Shown here: one piece after another, positions 25,347 through 34,857 of the stretch
Layout of the letters: each line of letters begins with the position of its first letter
Numbering within the stretch: position 1 is the stretch's first letter
Assembly: GCF_000257645.1 (NCBI RefSeq)
Contig: NZ_AJHJ01000015.1
Span: 1 to 64,000 of the forward strand
DNA length: 64,000 nucleotides
Source: Serratia sp. M24T3
GTDB taxonomy: Bacteria > Pseudomonadota > Gammaproteobacteria > Enterobacterales > Enterobacteriaceae
Reading direction: 5' to 3'
Translations under genes and position numbers: made by a program
The notes under the pieces: generated by a model
Told to the model about the DNA's origin: nothing
Databases searched by the model: none
The model's input: only the letters and a program-made list of their open reading frames with translations

Positions 25347-25373
25347 AATCCAAAATTGACTCAAGGAATATCA

Positions 25374-26831
25374 ATGTTCCCTATACGGACTCTTGCATTG
25401 GTGGTTGGCGCCAGTTTATTGACAAGTTGCACAGTCGGGCCTGATTATCATCGTCCTGACGTGTCACTCCCGCCACGGTATCAGGCTCAACCTGTTGTCC
25501 AACCGAAAAACGCATCCCACCCCGCCAATTTTGCAGTGTGGTGGGAGAGCTTTAACGATCCTTTGCTAAGTAAATTCGTTTCTGACGCTTTGGCACAAAA
25601 TCTCACTCTCGCCCAGGCAACAGCTCGTATGACACAGGCCCGTGCCGGACTTGGCGAGGCAACAGCGGCTCTGTTGCCATCCGCAAACGTCAGCGGACAA
25701 GCCGCGCGCGCCGAACAGTCAGTCGAAACTCCGCTTGGCCAGGTTCTAAATTCGACCCAGAATTATAATCGCTACGGCAATGCCTATGAAACTGATCTGA
25801 ACGCAAGCTGGGAAATTGATGTTTTTGGCGGACTGCGCCGGAGTCGCCAGGCGTCATTGGCTGACTATCAGGCTTCTCAAGCTGACGTCATCGCAACCCG
25901 CCTTGCCGTGGCAGCCAAAACTGCTGATATTTATATCACTGTACGTGGATTACAAAGTCGGCTGGCGATTGCACACCAACAAGTCACCACACAGCAGGCG
26001 CTACTGGAAAAAGTGCAGCTACTCCAAAGCAAAGGGCTGGCTCCCGAGTATCAAGTCCGTCAGAGCGAAGGGGAATTGTCACAGGTTCAGGCAACCGTGC
26101 CGATTATCAAGACAGGACTTGATACCGCGATGAATGCCTTGGACGTTATGCTTGGCACTCCTCCTGGTACCCATCGTGCTCAGTTGGCTTTGCCGGCCAG
26201 CATCCCTCAAGTACCGCAGATGACCTCAACGGGAACGCCTGCCGATCTGCTCCGGCGTAGACCCGATATTATTGTCGCCGAGCGCCGTCTCGCAGCCTCA
26301 AATGCACGCATCGGTGTGGCCATCAGTGAGTATTATCCGAAGTTTTCACTCAGTGCATTGCTTGGCAGCGCTACGGCTGTTTCGAGCGGCAATCTCTTCT
26401 CCAGTGGTGCCAACCAGTCGGCTGGCGTACTGGGACTACGCTGGCGGCTCTTCGACTTAGGCCGTATCAATGCCCAAATTGATCAGGCAAAAGGTCAGCA
26501 AGCAGAGGCGCTTGCCGTTTATCGCCTGTCAGTATTACAAGCCACTGAAGATGTTGAAAACGCGTTTTCTGCCCTTTTCAATCGCGAAATACAGACGGCA
26601 ACGCTTACCGTAGGTGAAACTGCTTTGGCTAGCGCCCGCCAATCTACTTTTATTGCCTATCATCAAGGCACAGCCAGCCTGATTGACGTCCTGCATAACG
26701 ACGAAACCTTGTTGCAGGTTTCTGATGCAAGGGCGCAAGCACAGACAGAATCGGCGCGCGCAGCTGTTGCCACATTCAAGGCGCTTGGAGGTGGCTGGCA
26801 GCCGCCAGGAACTTTACCAAACACGCCATAA
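25374..26831 (+). CDS. Outer-membrane efflux lipoprotein, NodT/OprM family
   Basis: 485-aa TolC-like channel. The signal peptide ends in a lipobox (LLTSCTVGPDY, Cys about residue 19), followed by the family-typical GPDYHRP. Two outer-membrane-factor repeats of long helices follow, with a conserved LLRRRPDIIVAERRLAASNARIGVA block (in part) about residues 290-310. It forms the outer-membrane exit duct of the tripartite efflux pump. ATG 25374 with AAGGA 7 nt upstream is preferred over a TTG at 25356. It is transcribed away from tetR, adaptor and pump, which is a less common split layout. Confidence 0.92.
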   Translation: MFPIRTLALVVGASLLTSCTVGPDYHRPDVSLPPRYQAQPVVQPKNASHPANFAVWWESFNDPLLSKFVSDALAQNLTLAQATARMTQARAGLGEATAALLPSANVSGQAARAEQSVETPLGQVLNSTQNYNRYGNAYETDLNASWEIDVFGGLRRSRQASLADYQASQADVIATRLAVAAKTADIYITVRGLQSRLAIAHQQVTTQQALLEKVQLLQSKGLAPEYQVRQSEGELSQVQATVPIIKTGLDTAMNALDVMLGTPPGTHRAQLALPASIPQVPQMTSTGTPADLLRRRPDIIVAERRLAASNARIGVAISEYYPKFSLSALLGSATAVSSGNLFSSGANQSAGVLGLRWRLFDLGRINAQIDQAKGQQAEALAVYRLSVLQATEDVENAFSALFNREIQTATLTVGETALASARQSTFIAYHQGTASLIDVLHNDETLLQVSDARAQAQTESARAAVATFKALGGGWQPPGTLPNTP

Positions 26832-27008
26832 AAATGATGCCCGTACTGAGAGATCACAAAAAAGAGGCTACTTCCTGCTCCACGCTGGTCATAGGTCAGT
26901 CGCTATCCTGTTAGTCAAAAGCTCGGCATCTTTCAATCCTCATAGAAGTTGCCGGTTTGGCATCAGCGCATGTCTCCACTCAGCCGCGAGTGGCCAAAGT
27001 GCTGCCTG

Positions 27009-28709
27009 TCACGCGCTGACAATGACCTCAATCAGATTCGGCATGCCGCTGGCAATCGCCGCCTCGATGGCCGGTGCAATATCCTGAGCACGACGAATCT
27101 GTTGCCCCGGCAACCCCATCGACTGCGCCAGCGCCAAATAGTCAACTTTGGGATTAACAATGTCCATGGCGATAAACGTGTTGGTTTGTGCAGAGGAATA
27201 ATGCGCCTGGCCGCGCATAAAGTTCTTCAGGATGTTGTATTCCTGATTGTTCATGACTACGTAGGTAATGGGCAGATTCTCATGGGCAGCGGTCCACATC
27301 GCCTGCGGCGAGTACATTGCCGCGCCGTCGCCGACCAGACATACCACCGGCTGTTTGCCTAACCCGAGCGAATAACCAATTGCCGCTGGCATCCCCCAGC
27401 CCAATGCACCGCCGCGCATAAAAGCGTAATGCCCGGAATTATGACTGGTAAGGAATTTGCGCATCAGCGGCGACACACAAAGTGCTTCATCGACGATAGT
27501 CACGTCGGGGCCAATCGCTCTTACCACCTCGTGGGCAGCAACAATCGGCGCTATCACCGGCAGGCTGAATTTTTCGGCGACGATTTTCTCCAACTGCTCG
27601 CGGGCAAATTTCCGCTGGTCACTCGCCTGAGCCATAAACGCGTGATAGCTTTCACGCTTCGCCGCCGTTGCCTGCTCCAGCAGCGGCAAAAAGGCATTAA
27701 GTGAGGCCTTGATATCCCCGACGATGGATAGCTTGGTTGCATAGGAACGCCCCAGGTCATTGACATCCGCCGAGAGCTGGTAAACCGCGCAAGTATCGGG
27801 TACCGCCGGTCCTTCACTGTACAGAATGGTGATTAGCGATTTGCCGCCGAGGGCAAAAATCGCCTCGTAGTTATCGAGAATTTCGGCGATACCGGTCGCC
27901 GTTGTCGGCATATTGCCGCGCCACAGAGCGTGTGAGGTCGGATATGGGATCCGTGATGGCCAGGAAGAGCCATAAACGTGCGCGCTCAACAGTTCGGCCA
28001 CCTTGATGGTTTGCTCTGTCGCACGGCTGGTATGAATTTCATCACCGGCAATAATCGCTAATTTGCCTGGCGTGCACTGCGCCAGAACCTCGGCCAATCG
28101 CGGCAATGAGCCTCCAACTGCCCGGCGATCAATCTCTGAACGCTCGCCAATGCTGACGTCACTGAGCTGATCCATGATGTCCATCGGCAAGGAGAGAAAT
28201 ACCGGCCCGCTCGGCGCAGCATTACAATCATGAAAGGCGCGGCGCAGCAAAACCGGCAACTGGGAAGCGTTAGAGACATCCTGAGCCCATTTCACCGCCG
28301 GTGACGCAATGCTGACCAAGTCGTCATATAAAAGCGGATCGCTTATTGAGTGGCGGGTATCTTGCTGACCCGCCGTTACTATCAATGGCGTCTGTGAAAC
28401 TTTGGCATTGAGCAGGTTGCCCATGCCGTGTCCCAGCCCACCGGCAGTGTGTAAATTCAGAAATCCCGGCTTGCCGGAGGCCTGGGCATAACCGTCAGCC
28501 ATCGCCACTGCGCTGGCTTCCTGCAAGGCGAGGATGTATTTCAACGCCGGATGGCGTAACAAAGCATCCATCAGTGGAAGTTCAGTGGTACCGGGGTTGC
28601 CGAAGATATATTCGACACCTTCACTGTGCAGAGTTTCCAACAGAACATCTGCCCCACGGCGATTATTTAATGCTGAAGATTTAATGACAGTCACGGTATT
28701 GAACTCCAA
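27009..28709 (-). CDS. Thiamine-diphosphate-dependent decarboxylase, benzoylformate decarboxylase-like
   Basis: 566-aa ThDP enzyme with the three usual domains. The N-terminal PYR domain shows FGNPGTTELP and the activating Glu in LALQEASAVAMADGYAQ. The middle domain is about 200-340. The C-terminal PP domain has the ThDP-Mg motif VGDGAAMYSPQAMWTA ending with VMNNQEYN. It resembles benzoylformate decarboxylase (MdlC) and acetolactate-synthase relatives, which decarboxylate a 2-oxo acid. No mdl genes are beside it, so the substrate is uncertain. It converges with the outer-membrane channel gene after about 180 bp that shows no gene. Confidence 0.85.
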   Translation of the reverse strand: MEFNTVTVIKSSALNNRRGADVLLETLHSEGVEYIFGNPGTTELPLMDALLRHPALKYILALQEASAVAMADGYAQASGKPGFLNLHTAGGLGHGMGNLLNAKVSQTPLIVTAGQQDTRHSISDPLLYDDLVSIASPAVKWAQDVSNASQLPVLLRRAFHDCNAAPSGPVFLSLPMDIMDQLSDVSIGERSEIDRRAVGGSLPRLAEVLAQCTPGKLAIIAGDEIHTSRATEQTIKVAELLSAHVYGSSWPSRIPYPTSHALWRGNMPTTATGIAEILDNYEAIFALGGKSLITILYSEGPAVPDTCAVYQLSADVNDLGRSYATKLSIVGDIKASLNAFLPLLEQATAAKRESYHAFMAQASDQRKFAREQLEKIVAEKFSLPVIAPIVAAHEVVRAIGPDVTIVDEALCVSPLMRKFLTSHNSGHYAFMRGGALGWGMPAAIGYSLGLGKQPVVCLVGDGAAMYSPQAMWTAAHENLPITYVVMNNQEYNILKNFMRGQAHYSSAQTNTFIAMDIVNPKVDYLALAQSMGLPGQQIRRAQDIAPAIEAAIASGMPNLIEVIVSA

Positions 28710-29249
28710 TGATTAATTAAGCCCGTCCAGGTTAATAAAGAGGCAATTAAATGTAGCCGGAAAAATAGGATTATTAGCCATTGATTATTTATTTAATTAT
28801 GTAATTTTATTTTAGATGATGATTTTTCTTCACGAAGGGAAAATAAGGTCAAAAATACTATTATTCTGTATCTGCCTGGGTGGCAGCATTCGTGAGCGCA
28901 CAGCAACCCTCTCAGGTACTGGAAAGCCTGGGTTCTTGGAAAAAATGGCCACCAGCGACTACACTCAAGGGTAGAGCCCTATAAAATAATTGTCGCTATT
29001 AAGATTTATCATGTTCTTGTTCATTGATTTCAAGTCACAAATCTTACCGTCGTGGCATTAATAACTTTCGATGCAGTTAGAAGTTTATGTTGTTAAAAGT
29101 TTATGTTGCTAAAAATTTAGAGTAAAGCGCACCTTTTACGAGTTAAGTGAAATTAATTCGTTAGATCCTGCCTTAACGCCACATGCCTATATCATTTCGA
29201 ACCGTGCATGTTTTCCCTATCAAAGGCAGAAGCAGACAGGAGAATTATT
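28710..29249. other. Intergenic region between the decarboxylase and otsB
   Basis: No gene is supported. Its left part is AT-rich and presumably holds the decarboxylase promoter. Two adjacent 16-bp repeats, AGTTTATGTTG(T/C)TAAA, lie at 29082-29113. A CTATATC at 29187-29193 weakly resembles a stationary-phase (RpoS-type) -10 element, which would suit otsBA but is only suggestive. Confidence 0.4.
29082..29113 (+). repeat. Tandem 16-bp repeat upstream of otsBA
   Basis: Two head-to-tail copies of AGTTTATGTTGYTAAA differ at one base. Function unknown; might be a regulator-binding array. Confidence 0.5.
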
Positions 29250-30050
29250 TTGAGTACCGTAGTGACAGAGAATTCAACAGATTTACCGCCTCCTTCTTTT
29301 CAGGCCAGCCATCAGTACGCCTTCTTTTTCGACGTTGACGGCACCTTGGCCGAAATACAGCAAAATCCGGGCGCCGTGACCATCCCCGAAACAGTACGCG
29401 CCAACTTGCAGTCGCTTTCAGCTATCTGTGGCGGAGCGGTGGCGTTAGTATCTGGACGCCCTATTACTCAGCTCGACCAGCTCGCGTCCCCACTCACTTT
29501 ACCGATGGCCGGCGTCCACGGCGCTGAACTTCGTGATGCCGGTGGCAATGTTCATCGGGTCCAGCTGCCTGAAGATGTGGCGCAGCCGTTGCAAAAAATG
29601 CTTGAAGAAAAAATGTCTACCCTGCCCGGCACCCTGCTCGAAGCCAAAGGTATGGCCTTTGCCCTGCACTATCGTCAGGCCATGGAGTATCAGCAGCAGG
29701 TGCTGGAACTTGCCGAAACGGCGGTGGCTCGTTTCCCTGAACTGGCGCTACAGCCTGGCAAATGTGTGGTAGAAATTAAACCGCAAGGCATCGATAAAGG
29801 CGCAGCTATCGAGACCTTTATGCAGCACGCCCCGTTCGCGGGAAGAATACCGGTTTTTGTCGGCGATGACCTGACAGACGAGAAAGGATTTCTCACGGTA
29901 AATGCCGTGCAGGGAATTTCAGTCAAGGTCGGTGATGGCGCAGGCCATGCCCGATATCACCTAAGTCAGGTTGCGGACGTTTACGACTGGCTGGAAAAAA
30001 CACTATTACAATTAAAACAAGATAATGCAGGTAAGGGGTCAAGGTTATGA
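29250..30050 (+). CDS. otsB: Trehalose-6-phosphate phosphatase OtsB
   Basis: HAD-superfamily phosphatase that removes the phosphate from trehalose-6-phosphate, the last step of osmoprotectant trehalose synthesis in the cytoplasm. The HAD nucleophile motif FFFDVDGTLAEIQ, the cap-domain PMAGVHGAELRD and the C-terminal GDDLTDEKGF are conserved. The best start is TTG at 29250, with AGGAG 7 nt upstream; this gives 266 aa, the same length as E. coli OtsB, whereas the ATG at 29208 would add an unsupported tail. Its stop overlaps the otsA start, the same otsBA order as in E. coli. Confidence 0.94.
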   Translation: MSTVVTENSTDLPPPSFQASHQYAFFFDVDGTLAEIQQNPGAVTIPETVRANLQSLSAICGGAVALVSGRPITQLDQLASPLTLPMAGVHGAELRDAGGNVHRVQLPEDVAQPLQKMLEEKMSTLPGTLLEAKGMAFALHYRQAMEYQQQVLELAETAVARFPELALQPGKCVVEIKPQGIDKGAAIETFMQHAPFAGRIPVFVGDDLTDEKGFLTVNAVQGISVKVGDGAGHARYHLSQVADVYDWLEKTLLQLKQDNAGKGSRL

Positions 30051-31471
30051 GTCGTTTAGTGGTAGTTTCTAACCGAATAGCAATTCCTGATAATTCAAAA
30101 GCCAGCGCGGGCGGATTGGCGGTCGGCGTTCTGGATGCGTTGAAAACCACCGGTGGACTATGGTTTGGCTGGAACGGAGAGATAAGCGAAATATCTGGCG
30201 AAGAAGACGATGAATTAAGCGTGGTCGAGCACGATGGGATCACTTATGCCTCGATGCCGTTGAATCAAAACGATTACGACCTTTATTACTGTCAGTTTTC
30301 CAATGCCGTTCTGTGGCCGGCTTTCCACTATCGAATCGACCTGGTGGATTTCCAGCGTGAAGCCTGGGAAGTTTACTGTCAGGTCAACGACTTGCTGGCC
30401 AAGCGCTTAAAACCGCTGATCAAAGAAGATGACGTATTGTGGATCCACGATTATCACTTGCTGCCATTTGCCGCCGCGTTACGAAAAATTGGCGTTAATA
30501 ATCGCATCGGTTTCTTCCTGCACATTCCTTTCCCAACGCCTGAAATATTCAATTCGTTACCGACGCATCAGGAACTGCTGAAAATGATGTGCGAATACGA
30601 CCTGCTGGGATTCCAGACCGAGGCCGATCGCATGGCTTTCGTTGAGAATCTCAAGCAACAAGATCTGTTGGAGGAAATCGACGAGAAAACGCATCGCGCC
30701 TACGGCAATACCTTTAAAACCGAGGTCTACCCGATTGGTATTTCACCGGACAGCATAAAAGAGATGGCCGAAGGCCCGTTGCCGCCGAAAATGGCCGCAA
30801 TGAAAAAAGATCTCGGCGACGTGCAAAATATTATTTCATGCGAGCGTCTGGATTATACCAAGGGCCTGCCGGAACGTTTCCTGGCTTTTGAGGCTTTATT
30901 GGAAAACTTTCCGCAGCATCGAGGCAACGTGCGTTATTCGCAGATTGCGCCCACCTCGCGCGGCGATGTTCTTGCTTATCAGGACCTTCGTCATCAGTTG
31001 GAGATGGAGGTTGGCCGCATTAACGGAAAATACGGTTCATTGCACAGCACGCCTCTGTTCTATCTTAACCAGCATTTTGATCGCCGCCTGTTGATGAAAT
31101 TGTTCAGACTTACTGATGTCGGCCTGGTGACGCCCCTGCGCGACGGTATGAACCTGGTTGCCAAAGAGTACGTTGCGGCGCAGAATCCTGAAGATCCCGG
31201 CGTGCTGGTGCTCTCACGCTTCGCCGGTGCCGCTAACGAGATGACCGCCGCGCTTATCGTCAATCCTTACGACCGTGACGAAGTGGCCGCAGCGTTGCAT
31301 CAGGCATTGAATATGCCGTTGGAAGAACGTATTTCACGCTACAACGAGATGATGGAGTTACTGCGCAAGAATGATATCGCGCAGTGGAGTAAAAGCTATG
31401 TCGAAGATTTACAGGCCATCCCGGTTCGTAACAGCGGCCATGGCGCGGTAGCGGAACACGCCGCTTCCTGA
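30047..31471 (+). CDS. otsA: Trehalose-6-phosphate synthase OtsA
   Basis: GT20 glycosyltransferase of 474 aa, identical in length to E. coli OtsA, joining UDP-glucose and glucose-6-phosphate. Motifs include [13 protein letters not shown] at the N-terminus, the glucose-6-phosphate loop [24 protein letters not shown] and the UDP-sugar site [14 protein letters not shown]. It overlaps otsB by 4 bp (ATGA), indicating translational coupling. The set is normally induced by osmotic and stationary-phase stress. Confidence 0.96.
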   Translation: MSRLVVVSNRIAIPDNSKASAGGLAVGVLDALKTTGGLWFGWNGEISEISGEEDDELSVVEHDGITYASMPLNQNDYDLYYCQFSNAVLWPAFHYRIDLVDFQREAWEVYCQVNDLLAKRLKPLIKEDDVLWIHDYHLLPFAAALRKIGVNNRIGFFLHIPFPTPEIFNSLPTHQELLKMMCEYDLLGFQTEADRMAFVENLKQQDLLEEIDEKTHRAYGNTFKTEVYPIGISPDSIKEMAEGPLPPKMAAMKKDLGDVQNIISCERLDYTKGLPERFLAFEALLENFPQHRGNVRYSQIAPTSRGDVLAYQDLRHQLEMEVGRINGKYGSLHSTPLFYLNQHFDRRLLMKLFRLTDVGLVTPLRDGMNLVAKEYVAAQNPEDPGVLVLSRFAGAANEMTAALIVNPYDRDEVAAALHQALNMPLEERISRYNEMMELLRKNDIAQWSKSYVEDLQAIPVRNSGHGAVAEHAAS

Positions 31472-31496
31472 CCTGATGACCGTTTTCTTACCTAAT

Positions 31497-31520
31497 CAGC
31501 CCCAGATCGGGGCTGTTCAT
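31497..31520 (+). terminator. Probable terminator after otsA
   Basis: CAGCCCC-AGATC-GGGGCTG forms a 7-bp stem with a 5-nt loop, followed by a weak T-rich tail (TTCAT). Confidence 0.55.
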
Positions 31521-31749
31521 AAATAGTTTCAAACAAATCACCTCAAATTTAGGTGTTTGCCCCAACCGTTAGTGTCTTTTTTTAGCAGCGTAATGAATAT
31601 GTTATGGATTTCTGGACCATTCGTGCTCCATGGAAATGTGATGAAGCGCACGCTTTTACGGTTGATAAGCAGGCGAATGTCTACACTTATTAAAGATAAG
31701 CACGGGATGCATCCCGTAAATTTGGACGCAATGAAGAGGTTTGTAGCGT

Positions 31750-33405
31750 ATGCACAACTCTAAATTACAGACAGTTGAAGAAATAGATTTCGAGCTCGAC
31801 CAGAACAAAGAATTTCAGCTTGAGCCACTCGAGCTGATCTTAGAAAAAATGATGGATGCCGAGCCAGAGCCGGAAATGATCGAAGGGTTGCCGCAGTCGG
31901 ATGCCCTGACCCCGGCCGACCGTTATTTAGAACTTTTTGAGAACGTGCAGACAGCGCGAATTTTTCCCGACAGCAAAACTTTCCCCGATTGTCCGCCTAA
32001 AATGGACCCGCTGGACATTTTGATCCGTTATCGGAAAATTAATAAGCACCCACAGTTCGACTTAAAGAAGTTTGTCGAAAAGCACTTTTGGATGCCCAAG
32101 GATTATGGCAGCGATTACGTTTCCAACCCCGGCGATACCCTTAAGGAGCACATCGACAACCTCTGGCCAGTGCTGACACGCGAGCCTGAACACCATATTC
32201 CGTGGTCATCGCTGCTGACCCTGCCGCAGGCCTATATCGTGCCCGGTGGTCGTTTTAGCGAAACCTATTATTGGGACTCATACTTTTCGATGCTCGGTTT
32301 GGCCGAAAGTGGTCGCCACGATTTGCTGCGTACCATGGCGGACAACTTTGCCTGGCTAACAGAAATTTATGGCCACATTCCCAACGGCAACCGGACCTAT
32401 TATTTAAGCCGTTCCCAGCCGCCGGTGTTTGCGCTGATGGTGGAACTGTTTGAAGAAGACGGAGTTCGCGGAGCACGGCGTTATCTCGACCATCTCAAGA
32501 AAGAATACGAATTCTGGATGGACGGTTCTGAATCGCTGGCGCCAAATCAGGCCTATCGACACGCGGTCAGAATGCCCGACGGTACTCTGCTTAATCGTTA
32601 CTGGGATGACAGGGACACGCCGCGCGATGAGTCATGGCGCGAGGATGTCGAGACGGCGAAGCACTCGAGCCGTCCGGCTAACGAGGTGTATCGCGATCTG
32701 CGTGCCGGGGCCGAATCAGGCTGGGACTATTCGTCACGCTGGCTGCGCGATCCGGATCGCCTGGCGAGTATTCGTACCACAAAATATATCCCGGTCGATC
32801 TCAATGCCTTCTTGTTTAAACTGGAAAGCGTCATTGCCAATATTTCAGTACTCAAGGGCGAGAAAGATACCCAGGCGCTGTTCCGCCAGAAAGCGGAAGA
32901 TCGCCGCAAGGCGATGAATAACTATTTGTGGGGCGAAGATGAAGGCTGTTTCCGCGACTACGATTGGCATCGCCAGCAGTTTGGGCTGTTCTCGGCCGCC
33001 AGCGTTGTCCCGCTCTATGTCGGCCTGGCCACGCATAATCAGGCTGACAAACTGGCAGAAGCGGTGCGTAAGCGTTTATTGACTTCGGGCGGCATTATGG
33101 CGACCGAGTATGATACCGGCGAGCAGTGGGACAAACCCAACGGTTGGGCGCCGCTTCAATGGATGGCGATTCAGGGCTTCAAACAGTACGGCAATGACGC
33201 CTTGGGTGACGAAATTGCTCGTAGCTGGCTGAGAACGGTGAATACTTTTTATAAGCAACACCACAAACTGATCGAAAAATACCATATCTTCGGTGACACA
33301 GCCCAGGGAGGCGGCGGTGGTGAGTATCCATTGCAGGACGGCTTCGGCTGGACCAACGGCGTTGTCCGCCGGCTCATCGGATTGTATGGCGAGAATTTTG
33401 ATTAA
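31750..33405 (+). CDS. treF: Cytoplasmic trehalase TreF
   Basis: GH37 trehalase that hydrolyses trehalose to two glucose molecules. 551 aa with no signal peptide, so the cytoplasmic TreF type rather than periplasmic TreA. Family signatures [16 protein letters not shown] (about residue 165) and [10 protein letters not shown] plus [10 protein letters not shown] near the C-terminus are conserved; the catalytic acids lie in the Trp-rich (alpha/alpha)6 barrel. GAAGAGGT precedes the ATG. Next to otsBA it allows turnover of trehalose after stress. A terminator follows. Confidence 0.95.
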   Translation: MHNSKLQTVEEIDFELDQNKEFQLEPLELILEKMMDAEPEPEMIEGLPQSDALTPADRYLELFENVQTARIFPDSKTFPDCPPKMDPLDILIRYRKINKHPQFDLKKFVEKHFWMPKDYGSDYVSNPGDTLKEHIDNLWPVLTREPEHHIPWSSLLTLPQAYIVPGGRFSETYYWDSYFSMLGLAESGRHDLLRTMADNFAWLTEIYGHIPNGNRTYYLSRSQPPVFALMVELFEEDGVRGARRYLDHLKKEYEFWMDGSESLAPNQAYRHAVRMPDGTLLNRYWDDRDTPRDESWREDVETAKHSSRPANEVYRDLRAGAESGWDYSSRWLRDPDRLASIRTTKYIPVDLNAFLFKLESVIANISVLKGEKDTQALFRQKAEDRRKAMNNYLWGEDEGCFRDYDWHRQQFGLFSAASVVPLYVGLATHNQADKLAEAVRKRLLTSGGIMATEYDTGEQWDKPNGWAPLQWMAIQGFKQYGNDALGDEIARSWLRTVNTFYKQHHKLIEKYHIFGDTAQGGGGGEYPLQDGFGWTNGVVRRLIGLYGENFD

Positions 33406-33432
33406 ATCAATCTAGACGCCTCTCAAATGATA

Positions 33433-33458
33433 AAAAGCCACTTTAAAAGGTGGCTTTT
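33433..33458 (+). terminator. Terminator after treF
   Basis: AAAAGCCAC/GTGGCTTTT is a 9-bp stem with an 8-nt loop whose 3' arm ends in TTTT. It lies 28 bp after the treF stop. The rest of 33406-33734 shows no gene. Confidence 0.85.
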
Positions 33459-33734
33459 CCATTTCTATCGCTCCCCTCCCCCAAGATCCTTGCTTCAAAC
33501 TCCCTGCAAATTAACTTTTAGTGCTTCAAACATAAACGAGAAGATAACTAAGCATTTTCGGACGTTGATAGATAAAAAAGTCGTTACTAAAGTGGATTGA
33601 GTATTCACTGTCTGAATGAAATAGGGTCATTCCTAGAGTGAAAGTTTATTAGAAACAGCGCTATCTGCTTTCCCTTAAGTTGTTGCAGGCTCGGAGCGCA
33701 AAGTGACGTTATCAGACAGGGAGTTAATCTCACT

Positions 33735-34490
33735 ATGCAAGATATTCAAGAAAACAAACCCAAATCGCGTCCTCTCTGGCGTCGGTTGCCTAAAAAAATC
33801 GCTAAACATTTTTTACGCTGGAACGGACGTTTTCAGGCGCGCCATTCTCTGATCTCTACGACCCCAAAAATCAATAATGATGAATTTGACTGGGTAGAGC
33901 GTCTGGAAAGTGCATGGCCTGAAATACGCGCGGAGCTCGATCACTTGCTTGAGCACCCGGAGGATATTCCAGCTTTCCACCAAATCTCCCCGGATCAAAA
34001 GAAAATTTCCAAGGGAGACAACTGGAAAACCTTTGGCATGTATGTGTACGGCCAGAAAATTGAGCAAAACTGCGAGATCTGCCCTCGCACCGCTGAAGCC
34101 ATCAGCTCCATCCCGGGGATGTATACCGCGATGTTCTCGATTCTCAAGCCGCATTACCACATCGTTCCCCACAAAGGCCCGACTCGTGCCGTAGTCCGTG
34201 CTCATTTGGGTCTTCAGGTGCCAAAAGAACGCGAAAAGGTCTGGATTCGCGTTGATGATCAAATCCTGCATTGGGAAGAAGGTAAAGTTCTGCTGTTTGA
34301 TGACTCTTACGAGCATGAAGTGCTGAATGATACCGACGAGATGCGTGCCGTGCTGTTCCTGGACGTCGTTCGCCCGATGGATAAAGTGGGCACCTTCTTC
34401 AACAACATTCTGTTTGCCTTGATCAAGGCAAGCCCGTATGTCAGAAAACCAATCAAGAACCTTTCGAACTGGAAAAAAAGTACCCACTAA
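33735..34490 (+). CDS. Aspartyl/asparaginyl beta-hydroxylase-domain protein (LpxO-like)
   Basis: 251-aa Fe(II)/2-oxoglutarate dioxygenase. The metal and 2-oxoglutarate motif HIVPHKGPTRAVVRAHLGL (about residues 143-161) and the distal DDSYEHEV (His) are intact. Family members hydroxylate Asp/Asn side chains or, as LpxO, the 2-position of lipid A acyl chains. The N-terminus is basic (RPLWRRLPKKIAKHFLRWNGR) and the C-terminal part is mildly hydrophobic, so membrane association and an LpxO-like role are possible, but not certain. It appears to be a single-gene unit. Confidence 0.8.
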   Translation: MQDIQENKPKSRPLWRRLPKKIAKHFLRWNGRFQARHSLISTTPKINNDEFDWVERLESAWPEIRAELDHLLEHPEDIPAFHQISPDQKKISKGDNWKTFGMYVYGQKIEQNCEICPRTAEAISSIPGMYTAMFSILKPHYHIVPHKGPTRAVVRAHLGLQVPKEREKVWIRVDDQILHWEEGKVLLFDDSYEHEVLNDTDEMRAVLFLDVVRPMDKVGTFFNNILFALIKASPYVRKPIKNLSNWKKSTH

Positions 34491-34701
34491 GATTTGGAGC
34501 TCCCAAGGATCGGCAGGCTGCCTATTGCTGCTGAATCTCAGGCTCTAAAATTTCTGCCTATCCAGCGTCTTGTTTTATATACAACAAAATGAGGCGGCTG
34601 GAAGGCAGTCTCCTCACACAATATCTCGCTCCCAACTCCCCTGTGAACCCGCGACTCTGCGCGCTATATCCCTGCGCAGCTTAAACCTGCCCATAAAATT
34701 T

Positions 34702-34720
34702 AATGATAATGCTTTTCATT
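34702..34720 (+). promoter_or_regulatory. Fur box 1 upstream of yncE
   Basis: AATGATAATGCTTTTCATT closely resembles the 19-bp Fur consensus built from GATAAT repeats. It suggests iron repression of yncE, as known in E. coli. Confidence 0.72.
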
Positions 34721-34726
34721 TGCGGT

Positions 34727-34745
34727 AGTTAATGATAATTATTAC
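34727..34745 (+). promoter_or_regulatory. Fur box 2 upstream of yncE
   Basis: AGTTAATGATAATTATTAC carries the GATAATTATTA core of Fur boxes, about 113 bp before the ATG and only 6 bp from box 1. Paired boxes usually mean strong repression. Confidence 0.68.
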
Positions 34746-34857
34746 CGCGAAAAAATTCAGCCTTCCTTTCGCCTGATATCTGTTGAGAACAGGACTGGTT
34801 TTACAGCCTGAAAACACGAGGCAGGAAGGGAATAATCAGTAATTTAGGGAGAAAATA

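Larger units (their letters stand above)
34491..34857 (+). other. Intergenic region with the yncE control sites
   Basis: About 370 bp without a gene. The right part carries two Fur-box-like sequences (34702-34720 and 34727-34745); nothing else recognisable. Confidence 0.6.

Noticed and set aside
31557..31763. 68-aa ORF upstream of treF
   Set aside because: It overlaps treF and has no clear ribosome-binding site or similarity.
33640..33720. PhoP box ahead of the LpxO-like gene
   Set aside because: Only one GTTTA-like half-site; the 5-nt spaced second half is missing.
33813..34487. 224-aa minus-strand ORF
   Set aside because: It is the shadow of the Asp/Asn hydroxylase, whose family motifs are on the plus strand.
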